The notes beneath the pieces are model-generated. The model was given only the letters and a program-made list of their open reading frames with translations. It was not told the origin of the DNA and ran no database searches. Source: an uncultured Clostridia bacterium (GTDB lineage Bacteria; Bacillota; Clostridia; Christensenellales; CAG-138). From it: 53,432 nucleotides of DNA. The position numbers and the translations under genes were made by a program. The first letter of the stretch is position 1. The number at the start of each line of letters is the position of its first letter. This document shows positions 42,480 through 51,719 of this stretch, one piece after another. The DNA lies in NCBI GenBank assembly GCA_937894955.1, contig CALAXO010000070.1:1-53432 (forward strand), read 5' to 3'.

Positions 42480-43181
42480 ATGAGAATCATTGAGGATTTG
42501 CATACACATACATATTACAGCCACGGTAAAAACGGCCCGCGCGACAATGTGCTTCGGGCGTTGGAACTCGGACTTGAGGCGGTTGCGGTCAGCGAACATG
42601 CGGGCGGCAACATGTATTACGGTGTCCGCGGGAAAAAACTGGAGCGGTTGAACACGGAGCTTGCGGAACTGCGTCGGGAGTTTGACGGACGTATCCGCGT
42701 GCTGCGCGGTTTGGAATGCAACGTAATGAATTTCGGTGAAAGCGATATCCCGAAGGATCGCAGCGAATATGATGTCATTATTCTTGGGTACCACAAGGGA
42801 ATTCCGCCGGTGAACAGATTTGCGCAGCATATCCTTTTCGAAAGTTTCGGCGGGAAATCGACTCCGCGGCGCAACACCGAATCGCTCATGGCGGCGGCGG
42901 AAAAGGGCCATGCAGATATTATTTCGCACCCGAACCTTTATTTGACTCTGGACATTCCGTATCTTGCGGACTGCGCAAGGCAGCTTGGCATTTTGCTGGA
43001 AATAAACTCCTCGCATGTAAGCCTGACCCCGGAGGAGATAAAAACGATACACGAACACGGTGCGGGGCTTATCATCGGCAGCGATGCTCACGTCAGCTCC
43101 CGTGTCGGTGATTTTGCAAACGGAATCGAATCCGCAAAACAGGCGGGAGTTTTGAATTCGGTTGTTAATATTGAATTATAA
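42480..43181 (+). CDS. PHP-domain phosphoesterase (YcdX-like)
   Basis: The product has 233 residues; AAAGGAAA precedes ATG 42480. The PHP metal-site motifs are visible in order: DLHTHTYYSHG (HxH), AVSEHAGG, GLECNVM with the Glu ligand, HADIISHPN (H near 150), and GSDAHVSS (DxH) close to the end. This set of His/Asp/Glu residues binds a trinuclear Zn/Mn cluster in a distorted TIM barrel. Relatives include E. coli YcdX and histidinol phosphatases. The substrate is not known. It is probably co-transcribed with the upstream RpiR regulator. Confidence 0.9.
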   Translation: MRIIEDLHTHTYYSHGKNGPRDNVLRALELGLEAVAVSEHAGGNMYYGVRGKKLERLNTELAELRREFDGRIRVLRGLECNVMNFGESDIPKDRSEYDVIILGYHKGIPPVNRFAQHILFESFGGKSTPRRNTESLMAAAEKGHADIISHPNLYLTLDIPYLADCARQLGILLEINSSHVSLTPEEIKTIHEHGAGLIIGSDAHVSSRVGDFANGIESAKQAGVLNSVVNIEL

Positions 43182-43224
43182 TGCAGAATGCACGGTGTAT
43201 CCCGATGTCCGAAAGTACGGAGGC

Positions 43225-44046
43225 TCAGGTTCGGAAAAACCGCCTGCAAAGCTCCGAAAGCGCGGCCTCGAGCTGCGCACAGCTGCGCCAACCGCTTCCG
43301 ATAGGCGCATTCGGACGGCTTTTTCCGTGGAAATCGCTTCCGCAGGTTGCAAACAGTCCGAATTCACGGGAAAGGGAAGAGAAAAGCCGCGTTTCACCTT
43401 CCGTTGCGGCACCGTAAAAAGCTTCAACGCCCCATATTCCCTTGTCGGCAAGGTCGCGGACAAGCTCATGCGGATCGCATTTTTTCATCAGCATCGGGTG
43501 GGCAAGTATTGCAGCTCCGCCCGCGCCCGCAACGGCATCGATGACAGCCTGCGGAGAGGGGTGTTTTTGCTTTATATCCGCAAGAGCGTCGCTGTTCAGT
43601 ATGCGGCGGAAGGCATCGGCTGTGTTTTCGGCGTGGCCTGCTGCGGTGAGCGCGGCAGCATAGTTTGCGCGGGTTGTGGATTCGCTGCGGATAAGATAAT
43701 CCGAAACATCCATGCCCATTTTGCGCAGCTTGATTTCAAGCAGACGGTTGCGCTCCTCGCGAAGAGCGGTTTGTTCCGCAAGCAGTTTTTGAAAACACGG
43801 CGCGCCGATATCCTGCCCGATGCCGAGAATGTGGAGCGTGTCGGCATAGTCCGCTTCAGCCTCAACTCCGGGAAGCATCCGAAGCCCAAGCTGCGCGGCA
43901 CGCGAGAGTGCGGCGGAAACTCCGCGCACACAATCATGGTCCGTCAATGCAAGCAGCTCAATTCCGGCAGCTTTTGCAAGCTCCGCAATGTGTTCCGGGG
44001 ATTCACTTCCGTCGGAACAGCGGGAGTGTGTGTGCAAATCATACAT
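43225..44046 (-). CDS. PHP-domain phosphoesterase (TrpH/YciV type; RNase AM-like)
   Basis: The product has 273 residues from ATG 44046 with GGAGG upstream. Motifs: MYDLHTHSRCSDGSESPEHIAELAKAAGIELLALTDHD, GVEAEADY, HILGIG, ANYAAALTAAGH, AAILAHPMLM and ATCGSDFHG. The HTH-x-x-CSDG start and the C-terminal GSDFHG are typical of the TrpH family, whose studied members remove 3'-phosphate from 3',5'-bisphosphonucleotides and short 5'-phosphorylated RNA. It faces the other PHP gene and is transcribed alone from a promoter at 44133-44161. Confidence 0.9.
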   Translation of the reverse strand: MYDLHTHSRCSDGSESPEHIAELAKAAGIELLALTDHDCVRGVSAALSRAAQLGLRMLPGVEAEADYADTLHILGIGQDIGAPCFQKLLAEQTALREERNRLLEIKLRKMGMDVSDYLIRSESTTRANYAAALTAAGHAENTADAFRRILNSDALADIKQKHPSPQAVIDAVAGAGGAAILAHPMLMKKCDPHELVRDLADKGIWGVEAFYGAATEGETRLFSSLSREFGLFATCGSDFHGKSRPNAPIGSGWRSCAQLEAALSELCRRFFRT

Positions 44047-44132
44047 TGTGTTTTCCTCCGTGCACACGGCGAAGCCCGTGCGGGTGATTCGGCCGTGCTT
44101 TAGTCTGTCGGAATGCCGACTGTGTTTGAATA

Positions 44133-44161
44133 ATTATACATGAGACCGCGGAGAAATACAA
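44133..44161 (-). promoter_or_regulatory. Promoter of the TrpH-type PHP gene
   Basis: On the minus strand TTGTAT (44161-44156) and TATAAT (44138-44133) are 17 bp apart. A GTCGG/CCGAC hairpin lies in the leader (44107-44120). Confidence 0.78.
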
Positions 44162-44196
44162 CGGCGGAACAAAAACAATATATCCGCCGGAGATGA

Positions 44197-44225
44197 TTGT
44201 CGAAAAAGCATGTATATTGTATAAT
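44197..44225 (+). promoter_or_regulatory. Promoter of the membrane-protein gene
   Basis: TTGTCG (44197-44202), a 17-bp spacer and TATAAT (44220-44225); the start codon follows at 44248. Confidence 0.75.
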
Positions 44226-44247
44226 TAAAGAATGCGGGAGTTTACGC

Positions 44248-45267
44248 ATGAAGGGCGGGAAACTCAAAAATATCGAGGCGAAAACCGATATGATAAACGT
44301 GAAAGAAAAGAAAACCGAACGAACCGAAAAAATCGGGAAAGGACAAACAGCACCGAAAAGAAAGAAAACGGCGGAGGTCAAGCACATTGCGCAGGCGATA
44401 GGCTCAAAACGTTTTCTTGCAATTGTGCTGTGCTGCTGTGCCTGGGCGGTGTTCCATGCAGTGAACATGTATGCCGTTTATTCCGATTTGCTTAAGCGCG
44501 TTCGGGATGCGCTTCCGATTTATTCCGGAGAGGAAATGCAGCGATTTGCGGAGCTGACTTCCGACCTGATATATACTTTCAGAGTCACGGCGGGCATTTA
44601 CTGCATACTTGAATGCATTTTGCCGATTGCGGCGGCGGCGGCATTTGCGGCGGTGCATTGCGATGCACGGCGGGGACAGCTTGCGGAGGGTTCGGGAATT
44701 CCGCTGCTTCGAATGACGCTTGCGGTGCAGGTTGTCATCGGAATTGCCGCAGCCGTGACGCTGTGCCTGCTTATCATCCGTGCGGCGGAACTGGAGCAAG
44801 ATATAATCGTTTTTCGCAAAACCGTACTTAACATCATTGCAACGCCTCCGCCCGTGTTTACTCCGATGCGCATTGCGGCGATAATAATTACTGCGGGCGG
44901 GATAAATGCTGCGCTGTGCACACTTGAATGCTTTTTGTTCCGCATGTTCGGAAATGTTCGGAGTCAGCTTTCTGCGGATTCGAACGGCGGCAGCGCGGAA
45001 ATCCGGCTGCAGCGGGTGGAATATCTGCTGTTTGGTCTCGGGTTTGCTTCGGCGGCGTGTGCGGCTGTTCTGCTTGCGGCGGTTGTGGCAATGGGGCTGC
45101 GGCACCCATCCGTTTACAAAAGCGGAATCATCAATGCGTTCAATCCGCCGGCATTTGCCGCCGCAGCGTGCGCGCTTTTCACCGGTATGAATCTGTGCAG
45201 AAGCTGTGAACAAAACGGAGATGTGAACAATAAGGATAAATTCGCTGCGGAAGATGCAGGCAATTAA
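44248..45267 (+). CDS. Membrane protein of unknown function
   Basis: The product has 339 residues from ATG 44248 (CGGGAG upstream; the promoter at 44197 would exclude the earlier in-frame start). A basic N-terminus of about 50 residues (KEKKTERTEKIGKGQTAPKR) precedes six membrane spans (LAIVLCCCAWAVFHAVNMY; GIYCILECILPIAAAAAFAAV; MTLAVQVVIGIAAAVTLCLLI; MRIAAIIITAGGINAALC; LGFASAACAAVLLAAVVAM; AAACALFTGMNL). I recognise no family or catalytic motif. It is a single-gene unit ended by the hairpin at 45291. Confidence 0.8.
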   Translation: MKGGKLKNIEAKTDMINVKEKKTERTEKIGKGQTAPKRKKTAEVKHIAQAIGSKRFLAIVLCCCAWAVFHAVNMYAVYSDLLKRVRDALPIYSGEEMQRFAELTSDLIYTFRVTAGIYCILECILPIAAAAAFAAVHCDARRGQLAEGSGIPLLRMTLAVQVVIGIAAAVTLCLLIIRAAELEQDIIVFRKTVLNIIATPPPVFTPMRIAAIIITAGGINAALCTLECFLFRMFGNVRSQLSADSNGGSAEIRLQRVEYLLFGLGFASAACAAVLLAAVVAMGLRHPSVYKSGIINAFNPPAFAAAACALFTGMNLCRSCEQNGDVNNKDKFAAEDAGN

Positions 45268-45290
45268 CGACGGCTGCGAATCCGTTTATA

Positions 45291-45338
45291 ACGACAAAAA
45301 AGCAGAGCCGCTGCGGCGAACTCTGCTTTTTGTTGTTC
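45291..45338. terminator. Bidirectional rho-independent terminator
   Basis: An AAAAAGCAGAG/CTCTGCTTTTT stem with an 11-nt loop ends with T runs on both strands, between convergent genes. Confidence 0.85.
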
Positions 45339-45441
45339 TTGCGGGAAGAGTCTCGGAAAGTCGCTTTTGCGAAAACGGTTTGCTTAACAGCCTTTTTCAC
45401 AAAACACGAAACGTTAACTCAACCGACGGTTGAAGGAACCG

Positions 45442-46551
45442 TTATTTTTCGTCCTTTGAATCGTCACACTCGGAGAACACAGCCCTGAGCCTGTCAAGAA
45501 TATCGATTACATATTCTTTGTTGAGCGTGTAATAGGTTTTGGCGGTGCGCAGATCGCATTCCACAAGGTTTGCCGCAACAAGGCGCGCCATATGATGGGA
45601 AATGGTGGTGGGGTGCAGCGCGGTCTTTTCGGAAAGCTCCTGTCCGTAGGCGGGGCTTTCGCGAAGCAGGTTGATAATGTCCAAACGGCTCGGCTCGGAA
45701 AGGGCTTTGAACAGCATTGCGAGTTCCTCGGGGGACGAGATGATGTCACGAACGCTTGAAACAAGGTCATAACCGATGCCCATGAGAACCATGCCGTTGT
45801 CCTTTCCCGTATTGTCCTGATACTGCTTGATGAAAGCAGCAATATGGTCATACATAAAGATGGAGCAGTAAGGAGTCATTTCGATATTATCGGGAAGTCC
45901 CATTCCGTAGCAGTCATTAATTTTTTTGAGGACGCCGCTGCCTTCGGGATAGCGTTTGGAAAATGCGGAGCAGATTGCCGCAACGTTTGTGCGCTCACGG
46001 CGCATTGCATTGAGGAATCCGTCAACAAGCAGGGATACGCGTTCGGAATAGCTCTTGTATTTGAACAGGAGCTTCATTACGCCGAGTCGGGACTGTTCAT
46101 CAAGGCCGGTGTTTTCAAGCCGCTCATAGAAGGCATCGGAAGTGATCTCATCGGTCACGGTTGCGGTGCCGGGGGATTCGAGAACGCTCAGAATGTCAAC
46201 CATGATGTCTCCATCGGTTTTCGAATAAATATATTCAGTGAAATTATCCGGATCAACACCGTCGCGAATCGCAGGGAAGACCATCATGTATAGAATGCTG
46301 TTGCTGCAGGCGAAGGGTGTGGGACTGCTGCAAACAGGAGTCAACAGCTGACTGAGCTCACGCTTACCCACACGAACAAGGTAGTCAAGGCGATCCTGAA
46401 GGTCTGCAACCGGAGAGAGAAGCCTTAAGAATTCGTTGGTTTTTGAAGGAAATCTTGTGCACAATCTGTCGAGTTCAATGCGAACAAGACGGCCTTCGGC
46501 CCTGCGGTGGAAGTATTGAAGAGCTTCAAAAAGAGGATTGATGTTTATCAT
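45442..46551 (-). CDS. ArsR-type winged-helix regulator with long N-terminal domain
   Basis: The product has 369 residues from ATG 46551 (GAAAGG upstream; a TTG at 46563 is too close to that site). About residues 1-265 are helical with no family I know (MINPLFEALQYFHRRAEGR-like start, PVADLQDRLDYLVRVGKREL, LMVDILSVL-like helices). The C-terminal ~90 residues are an ArsR-type domain: ELAMLFKALSEPSRLDIINLLRESPAYGQELSEKTALHPTTISHHMARLVAANLVECDL...YYTLNKEYV. There is no CxC metal site. Its gene is divergent from the large subtilase, with only about 160 bp between starts, so it could control that gene (inference). Confidence 0.88.
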   Translation of the reverse strand: MININPLFEALQYFHRRAEGRLVRIELDRLCTRFPSKTNEFLRLLSPVADLQDRLDYLVRVGKRELSQLLTPVCSSPTPFACSNSILYMMVFPAIRDGVDPDNFTEYIYSKTDGDIMVDILSVLESPGTATVTDEITSDAFYERLENTGLDEQSRLGVMKLLFKYKSYSERVSLLVDGFLNAMRRERTNVAAICSAFSKRYPEGSGVLKKINDCYGMGLPDNIEMTPYCSIFMYDHIAAFIKQYQDNTGKDNGMVLMGIGYDLVSSVRDIISSPEELAMLFKALSEPSRLDIINLLRESPAYGQELSEKTALHPTTISHHMARLVAANLVECDLRTAKTYYTLNKEYVIDILDRLRAVFSECDDSKDEK

Positions 46552-46635
46552 ACGGGAGACCAACCTTTCGTATTTTTGTTTTATACTCTTTTATTTTAAT
46601 ACATTTAAAAAATATGTCAAGTACAGAATTTCCTG

Positions 46636-46665
46636 TTGACAAGGTATTGTTGGGCATTGTACAAT
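46636..46665 (+). promoter_or_regulatory. Promoter of the subtilase gene
   Basis: TTGACA (46636-46641), an 18-bp spacer and TACAAT (46660-46665). The 162-bp divergent region also carries TTGACA on the minus strand (46623-46618 area), so promoters of the two genes probably overlap. Confidence 0.72.
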
Positions 46666-46712
46666 GCATAGGATACCAATCCTACAACTGCGGTTGGAGA
46701 AGGATGATAAAC

Positions 46713-49700
46713 ATGAAACTCAAACGTTTGGCGGCACTTGTGCTCGCGGTTATGATGACATTGACCGCGGCTTCCGTGACGGGGCTTTCGAAGCTTGCGG
46801 CGGAAGGAACACAAAAACCCGAAAAGTCCGTTGTTGATGCGACGGGTGCAACATGGTACCACGCCGATGCAGGCGAGGAACTGCGTTTTGATGACGACTC
46901 AAGCTATTGCTTTGAAAGCGAAAGCTGGATTATGCGTCAGAAGAGCGGAAGCACGATTGACGAAGCTGTTTTCGACGGCATCACGCCCGACAATGTTCGG
47001 ACATTGACCAATGAAAACGGCGAGACCTACACCGTTTCAATGTATTCCCAGGCAACGGTTGTTGCAGAACTCAACCGCATGCTCGGCAAGGAAACGAAAA
47101 AACCCGAACGAACCCTTGTTGAAAGGTACAAAATTGATGATGAAGGCATGATTGACGTCATTATCAAGCTTTCCGGCGATGCCGTGCTCGAAAACGGCGG
47201 CGCGGTTCTCGGCGAAGGACTTACCAAACAGCAGTCCGCCGCACGCGAGAAGCTTGCAGCGGAACACGAAATCATTAAAAAGCGCATTGAATGTGCCGCT
47301 TCGGCAATCTCTTTTGAATATGATTTCACCCTGCTCTGCAACGGCTTTGCGGCAAGCGTACCTTTCAACGAGGTTTCGCGCATTGCGGCGGTTGCGGGCG
47401 TTGAAAGCGTTGAATACATGCCCGTGTTTGAAATTCCCACGGAAAGCTATGAGATCGTTCGCCCCGACGACACAAAGATGACGATTGCGAACGATGTTAT
47501 TGAATCCGGCTATGCATGGGATCTCGGCATTGACGGCAGCGGCATGGTTATTGCAATTATCGATACAGGCATCGATACCGATAACGAGTGCTTTGCTCCC
47601 GGACTTGAAACAGTCAAACTGACTCAGGAGGATATCAGCCGCACAATTGCCGAAAATCCGGATATGAACATGCTTGCGCTCCGTCCCGGAACGACTGCGG
47701 AACAGGTTTATATCAACGATAAGATTCCGTTCGCATTTGACTATGCGGATAAGGACTGCAATGTTAACCACGGCGGACAGGCTTCCGCACACGGCACGCA
47801 TGTTGCCGGCATCGCAGCGGGGCAGGCGGTCGAAAGCGCGGGCACAAGCTTCGGCCTGACATCTCTCGGTGTTGCACCCAAGGCACAGATCCTGCCGCTC
47901 AAGGTGTTCAGCGACCGCGATGCTTCCGCAACTCTCGGCAGCGTTGCGGCCGCAATGGAGGATGCGCTCGTTCTCGGTGCGGATGCGATAAACCTCAGCC
48001 TCGGCGCTGTCGGGGGCCCCGTGTATTACGAGGGCTATACGGAAATTTTTGATGCGGCACTTGCCAACGGCATCAATGTTGTTGCTTCCGCGGGCAACTC
48101 CGCTTCTTCCACTTACCACAGCCTTTGGGAAGCGGATCTCGGCCTTACGGATAATCCCGATATCGGCATGGTCGGTATGCCCGGAAGCTTCAATTCCGTT
48201 CTGACGGTTGCAAGTCTTAATAACCCCGAATACTTCGTTGCGATTCAGACTCAGGATGCGCTGCTGTTCGACGATGCATATCCCGAATACGGCGGTTCAT
48301 GGAAATCCCGCTACGACGACAAGGCGGATTATGAGTACAAAGTTGCAACCCGCATCGGCGGACACAGCTATGAGTACAGCATTTTCCATACTGCCATCGA
48401 CAATGCGGATCTTTCCGATGTTTCCGGCAAGCTTCTGTTTGTTGATTATAACTCCGAACTGACGATCGATGAACATGCGGCATTTGCACGCGAAGCGGGT
48501 GCGGCTGCACTGTTTATCTTTGACTCTTCAAGAAAAACGACCTTTGTTGACACGACGAGAGAGGATTGGACCTATCCCGTTGCAGCATACAAATATGATT
48601 CTCTGACCAAAGCGCTTGAACCGTCTCACCCGGCGACGATTCATATTAACCCCTATTGGGATATTGACGATCAGGGCGGTTACATGTCCTCATTCTCAAG
48701 CTGGGGCACAACCGGCGGACTGACCATCAAGCCCGAGATAACGGCTGTCGGCGGCAATGTTTTCTCCGCATATAACGGCAGCGGCGCATACGCACTTTCA
48801 AGCGGCACGTCAATGTCCGCTCCGATGACGGCGGGCAGCGCATTGCTTGTTCGTCAGTATCTGATGAACAATTTCGATATTCCTGCGGCGGAACTTCCGG
48901 AAGTTGTGAACAATCTGCTCATGAGCGCCGCAGCTCCGGTGCTCAATCCCGACGGACTTACCTATTCCCCCCGTTATCAGGGCGCGGGCTTTGAGAACAT
49001 CCGTGCGGCAATGACCGCCGGCGCCTACATCACCACCGAATGCGGCAGGGCAAAGCTTGAACTCGGCGATGACCCGCAGAAAACAGGTGTTTACAACCTT
49101 AATTTCACCGTTGTGAACATGACCGATTCGGACAAGACCTATACTGTTGATGCTTCTGTTCAGACGGAAAGTGCGGAGACGGGCCGGATCAATGCGGACG
49201 GCACCCGCCGTTATCTCATGACTCAGACTCCGCACATTCTGAATTCCGAAATTGCGGGCGACGGCATGATCACGGTTCCCGCAGGCGGTTCAACCGAAGT
49301 TTCCGTAACGATTACGCTCACCGAAGCGGATATCGCTTATATCGAAAATTACTTCCCGAACGGCATATATGTTGAAGGTTTCGTGACTCTCACCGCAGGT
49401 GAGGAGAACGGAGTTGATCTTTCCGCTCCGTTCCTTGCATTCTACGGTGACTGGCTTGCATTGCCCGCAATCGAGCAGAGCAGCTACTATGATTTCACCG
49501 AAATTGAAACAGGTGAATGCGATGCAACCCATGTTGTTAACGGCGTATATACCTATGATGCAAATTACGATGAATATATCGGTCTCGGAACAAGCATGGC
49601 TTGGCCCAACAACAGCGTTTACTCCACGGAAGAACTCGGCACGATGCGCTATGTTGCAAACCGCAACGCGATCTCTCCCAACGGGGACAGTATCCGTGAC

Positions 49701-51242
49701 GCAATCGATGCGATTGTAATCGGTTTGAGTCGCAACGTTGAAAATTTCTGTTACAGTGTTGTGGATGCGGAAACCGGTGTTGAATACTACCGCAAGGATC
49801 TCGGTTTTGTACCGAAGACGTACTACAACGATAATGCGGGTCAGGCACTTTACGTCGGAGCCTATGATAACGAGGAGTTTGACTGGGATTATACCGACCT
49901 TGAAGGCAACCCCCTGCCCAACAACACAAAGCTTACTGTTGCATTCTGTGCGGAATTGGCTTATAATGGCAGGGAACGCACCGAAAAGTGGGAGATGCCG
50001 CTCACGATCGACACCGAAAGCCCCATCAAGAATGTTTCCATGGTCAGCTATGAATGGGAATATGAAGAATGGAGCGATGAGGAAGACGACTATGTCGGCA
50101 CGGGAGAGTACTACCACGTTCCCACTATCGTCATTGACTACAGCGAGAATCAGTATATGGACTGGAATTGCGGCAGGTCTATGAGCGTCGGCGGCGGCAG
50201 CAGCAGCAAAGTGTTCCACAATGCCGTTGAACCCGGCACCGTGCGCGGAACGGCAAAGCTCGGCCTCGGTCCCGATGACTTGAGCGACCTCAACAGTTTC
50301 CTCTTCCTTGAATGCATGATAAGCGACTATGCGGGCAACGGCCTGTTTATTCGCATCGAGCGCGATGATCGCCCCGAAATCTACAACTCCGGCGAACTTT
50401 CCGACAGCGTTGTAAATCTCCGCCCCGGCGAAACTTACACCGTCAGCGCATATTCCGATATCTGGGATTTGTTCACGGATTTCGACTTTGCATGGAGCGT
50501 TGAGGATGAGTCCGTTGCATCGGTTACCCAGAACGAGGGTGACATTTTCTCCGCAACGATAACCGCAAACGAAGTCGGCAGCACCACGCTGAAACTTACG
50601 AACGGTTTCCTTAAAGAGATGACCTGCACGATTAACGTTGTTGCCGAAAGCTACGATATCACCGCCTCCGCAGGGATCGGCGGAACTATTACACCATACG
50701 GCACAACCACTGTTGATTCCCGCAGTTCTGCATCGTATACGATTACTCCGAATGAGGGTTGGCATGTTGCGGATATTATTGTTGACGGCGAATCAGTCGG
50801 TGCCGCAAACGAATACACCTTTGACTGCGTGATTGCAAATCACACGATCGAGGCCGTGTTCGCAAGCGATAACTACTTTAATGTTTATTTCGTTGACTGG
50901 GACGGCACAACGATCAGTGTTCAGACAGTCGGCTACGGCATGGATGCGGAAGCGCCTGCCGACCCCGTACGTGAAGGCTATGATTTCATCGGCTGGAGCG
51001 GATGCTTCACCGGAATCACGGCAAACACCGTCCTTGTTGCGCAATATGAACCCGCAAGCGGAATCCTTGCGGGTGATATTGACGGCGACGGCATTGTGAC
51101 CGCCGCAGATGCTCTGCTCGTTATGCGTTATTGCAGCGACCTTGCGGAGCTGACCCCCGAACAGCTTGAGGCTGCCGACTTTAACGGCAGCGGCGTTGTT
51201 GAACTTATCGACGCGCTGCTTATCCTCCGCGCTGTTGTCTGA
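46713..51242 (+). CDS. Secreted S8 subtilisin-like protease with PA insert, bacterial repeats and C-terminal dockerin
   Basis: The product has 1509 residues from ATG 46713 (GGAGAAGG spaced correctly; ATG 46704 is too close). Signal peptide LAALVLAVMMTLTAASVTGL; an I9-like prodomain (about 130-240); the S8 domain with Asp in VIAIIDTGIDTD, His in HGTHVAGIAAG and Ser in GTSMSAPMTAG, split by a protease-associated insert (about 500-600); a Fn3-like C5a-peptidase region; an Ig-like region; a Flg_new_2-type repeat (GGTITPYGTTT); an InlB B-repeat (YDFIGWSG...ITANTVLVAQYEP); and a type I dockerin with calcium loops DIDGDGIVTAADALLVMRY and DFNGSGVVELIDALLILRA. It degrades extracellular protein. The dockerin suggests attachment to a cohesin scaffold. 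Confidence 0.96.
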   Translation: MKLKRLAALVLAVMMTLTAASVTGLSKLAAEGTQKPEKSVVDATGATWYHADAGEELRFDDDSSYCFESESWIMRQKSGSTIDEAVFDGITPDNVRTLTNENGETYTVSMYSQATVVAELNRMLGKETKKPERTLVERYKIDDEGMIDVIIKLSGDAVLENGGAVLGEGLTKQQSAAREKLAAEHEIIKKRIECAASAISFEYDFTLLCNGFAASVPFNEVSRIAAVAGVESVEYMPVFEIPTESYEIVRPDDTKMTIANDVIESGYAWDLGIDGSGMVIAIIDTGIDTDNECFAPGLETVKLTQEDISRTIAENPDMNMLALRPGTTAEQVYINDKIPFAFDYADKDCNVNHGGQASAHGTHVAGIAAGQAVESAGTSFGLTSLGVAPKAQILPLKVFSDRDASATLGSVAAAMEDALVLGADAINLSLGAVGGPVYYEGYTEIFDAALANGINVVASAGNSASSTYHSLWEADLGLTDNPDIGMVGMPGSFNSVLTVASLNNPEYFVAIQTQDALLFDDAYPEYGGSWKSRYDDKADYEYKVATRIGGHSYEYSIFHTAIDNADLSDVSGKLLFVDYNSELTIDEHAAFAREAGAAALFIFDSSRKTTFVDTTREDWTYPVAAYKYDSLTKALEPSHPATIHINPYWDIDDQGGYMSSFSSWGTTGGLTIKPEITAVGGNVFSAYNGSGAYALSSGTSMSAPMTAGSALLVRQYLMNNFDIPAAELPEVVNNLLMSAAAPVLNPDGLTYSPRYQGAGFENIRAAMTAGAYITTECGRAKLELGDDPQKTGVYNLNFTVVNMTDSDKTYTVDASVQTESAETGRINADGTRRYLMTQTPHILNSEIAGDGMITVPAGGSTEVSVTITLTEADIAYIENYFPNGIYVEGFVTLTAGEENGVDLSAPFLAFYGDWLALPAIEQSSYYDFTEIETGECDATHVVNGVYTYDANYDEYIGLGTSMAWPNNSVYSTEELGTMRYVANRNAISPNGDSIRDAIDAIVIGLSRNVENFCYSVVDAETGVEYYRKDLGFVPKTYYNDNAGQALYVGAYDNEEFDWDYTDLEGNPLPNNTKLTVAFCAELAYNGRERTEKWEMPLTIDTESPIKNVSMVSYEWEYEEWSDEEDDYVGTGEYYHVPTIVIDYSENQYMDWNCGRSMSVGGGSSSKVFHNAVEPGTVRGTAKLGLGPDDLSDLNSFLFLECMISDYAGNGLFIRIERDDRPEIYNSGELSDSVVNLRPGETYTVSAYSDIWDLFTDFDFAWSVEDESVASVTQNEGDIFSATITANEVGSTTLKLTNGFLKEMTCTINVVAESYDITASAGIGGTITPYGTTTVDSRSSASYTITPNEGWHVADIIVDGESVGAANEYTFDCVIANHTIEAVFASDNYFNVYFVDWDGTTISVQTVGYGMDAEAPADPVREGYDFIGWSGCFTGITANTVLVAQYEPASGILAGDIDGDGIVTAADALLVMRYCSDLAELTPEQLEAADFNGSGVVELIDALLILRAVV

Positions 51243-51401
51243 TTTGCTGCTGACGGCCGTTATCAGGGTACGAGCGGGAACGGCCTTTCAGCAACCCTGC
51301 ATCGGTTCCCCGAACAAAAGCCTATCATCCTTTCTGTCCTTTGCATCCTGACTTTGGTTTTGCAAAGCCGTTCGGAAAATCGGTGCAGGGCATAGAGCCT
51401 G

Positions 51402-51439
51402 CATTGCCGCAATTGTTGACCGGTTGCGGCAATGTTTTT
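51402..51439 (+). terminator. Rho-independent terminator of the subtilase gene
   Basis: CATTGCCGCAA (51402-51412) pairs perfectly with TTGCGGCAATG (51424-51434) and is followed by TTTTT. Confidence 0.9.
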
Positions 51440-51520
51440 ACTCCTGAATCAATTTAACGGATACACAGCCTCCGAAGGAAAACAGTGGATCAAATTTTTA
51501 ATATAATGTGATTCGCCCTC

Positions 51521-51549
51521 TTGAATCCGTTAAAAAAATGTGTTAGACT
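51521..51549 (+). promoter_or_regulatory. Promoter of tRNA-Leu
   Basis: TTGAAT (51521-51526), a 17-bp spacer and TAGACT (51544-51549), 28 bp before the tRNA. Confidence 0.75.
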
Positions 51550-51577
51550 GATATGCGTACAAAATTTGAACATATTC

Positions 51578-51664
51578 GCCGGTGTGATGGAATTGGCAGA
51601 CGTGACGGACTCAAAATCCGTTGGTAGCAATACCGTGTGGGTTCGAGTCCCACCACCGGCACCA
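51578..51664 (+). tRNA. tRNA-Leu(CAA)
   Basis: It is 87 nt: acceptor GCCGGTG/CACCGGC, anticodon stem ACGGA/TCCGT with loop CTCAAAA (anticodon CAA, reads UUG), a long variable arm as expected for leucine, T loop TTCGAGT and encoded ACCA end. Confidence 0.97.
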
Positions 51665-51666
51665 TG

Positions 51667-51715
51667 GCGAGTGTTCTTACAGCATTTGAAAAGCTGTGAG
51701 GACACTCGCTTTTTT
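51667..51715. terminator. Terminator after tRNA-Leu
   Basis: A 17-bp imperfect stem, GCGAGTGTTCTTACAGC with GCTGTGAGGACACTCGC, is followed by six T. It is directly next to the tRNA and five bases before the end of the recombinase gene, so it may serve both strands. Confidence 0.85.
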
Positions 51716-51719
51716 CTGC

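Larger units (their letters stand above)
51243..51577. other. Intergenic region between subtilase and tRNA-Leu
   Basis: This 335-bp region holds a GGCCGTT/AACGGCC hairpin just after the stop (51255-51285), a long imperfect inverted repeat (51295-51390), the terminator at 51402-51439 and the tRNA promoter at 51521-51549 (TTGAAT-17-TAGACT). No gene is seen. Confidence 0.65.

Noticed and set aside
47037..48119. 360-codon minus-strand frame
   Set aside because: Shadow of the subtilase catalytic domain; no start signal or motif.
49290..50765. 491-codon open frame on the minus strand
   Set aside because: It lies wholly inside the subtilase gene on the other strand, has no ribosome site and shows no family likeness; a shadow frame of GC-rich coding sequence.
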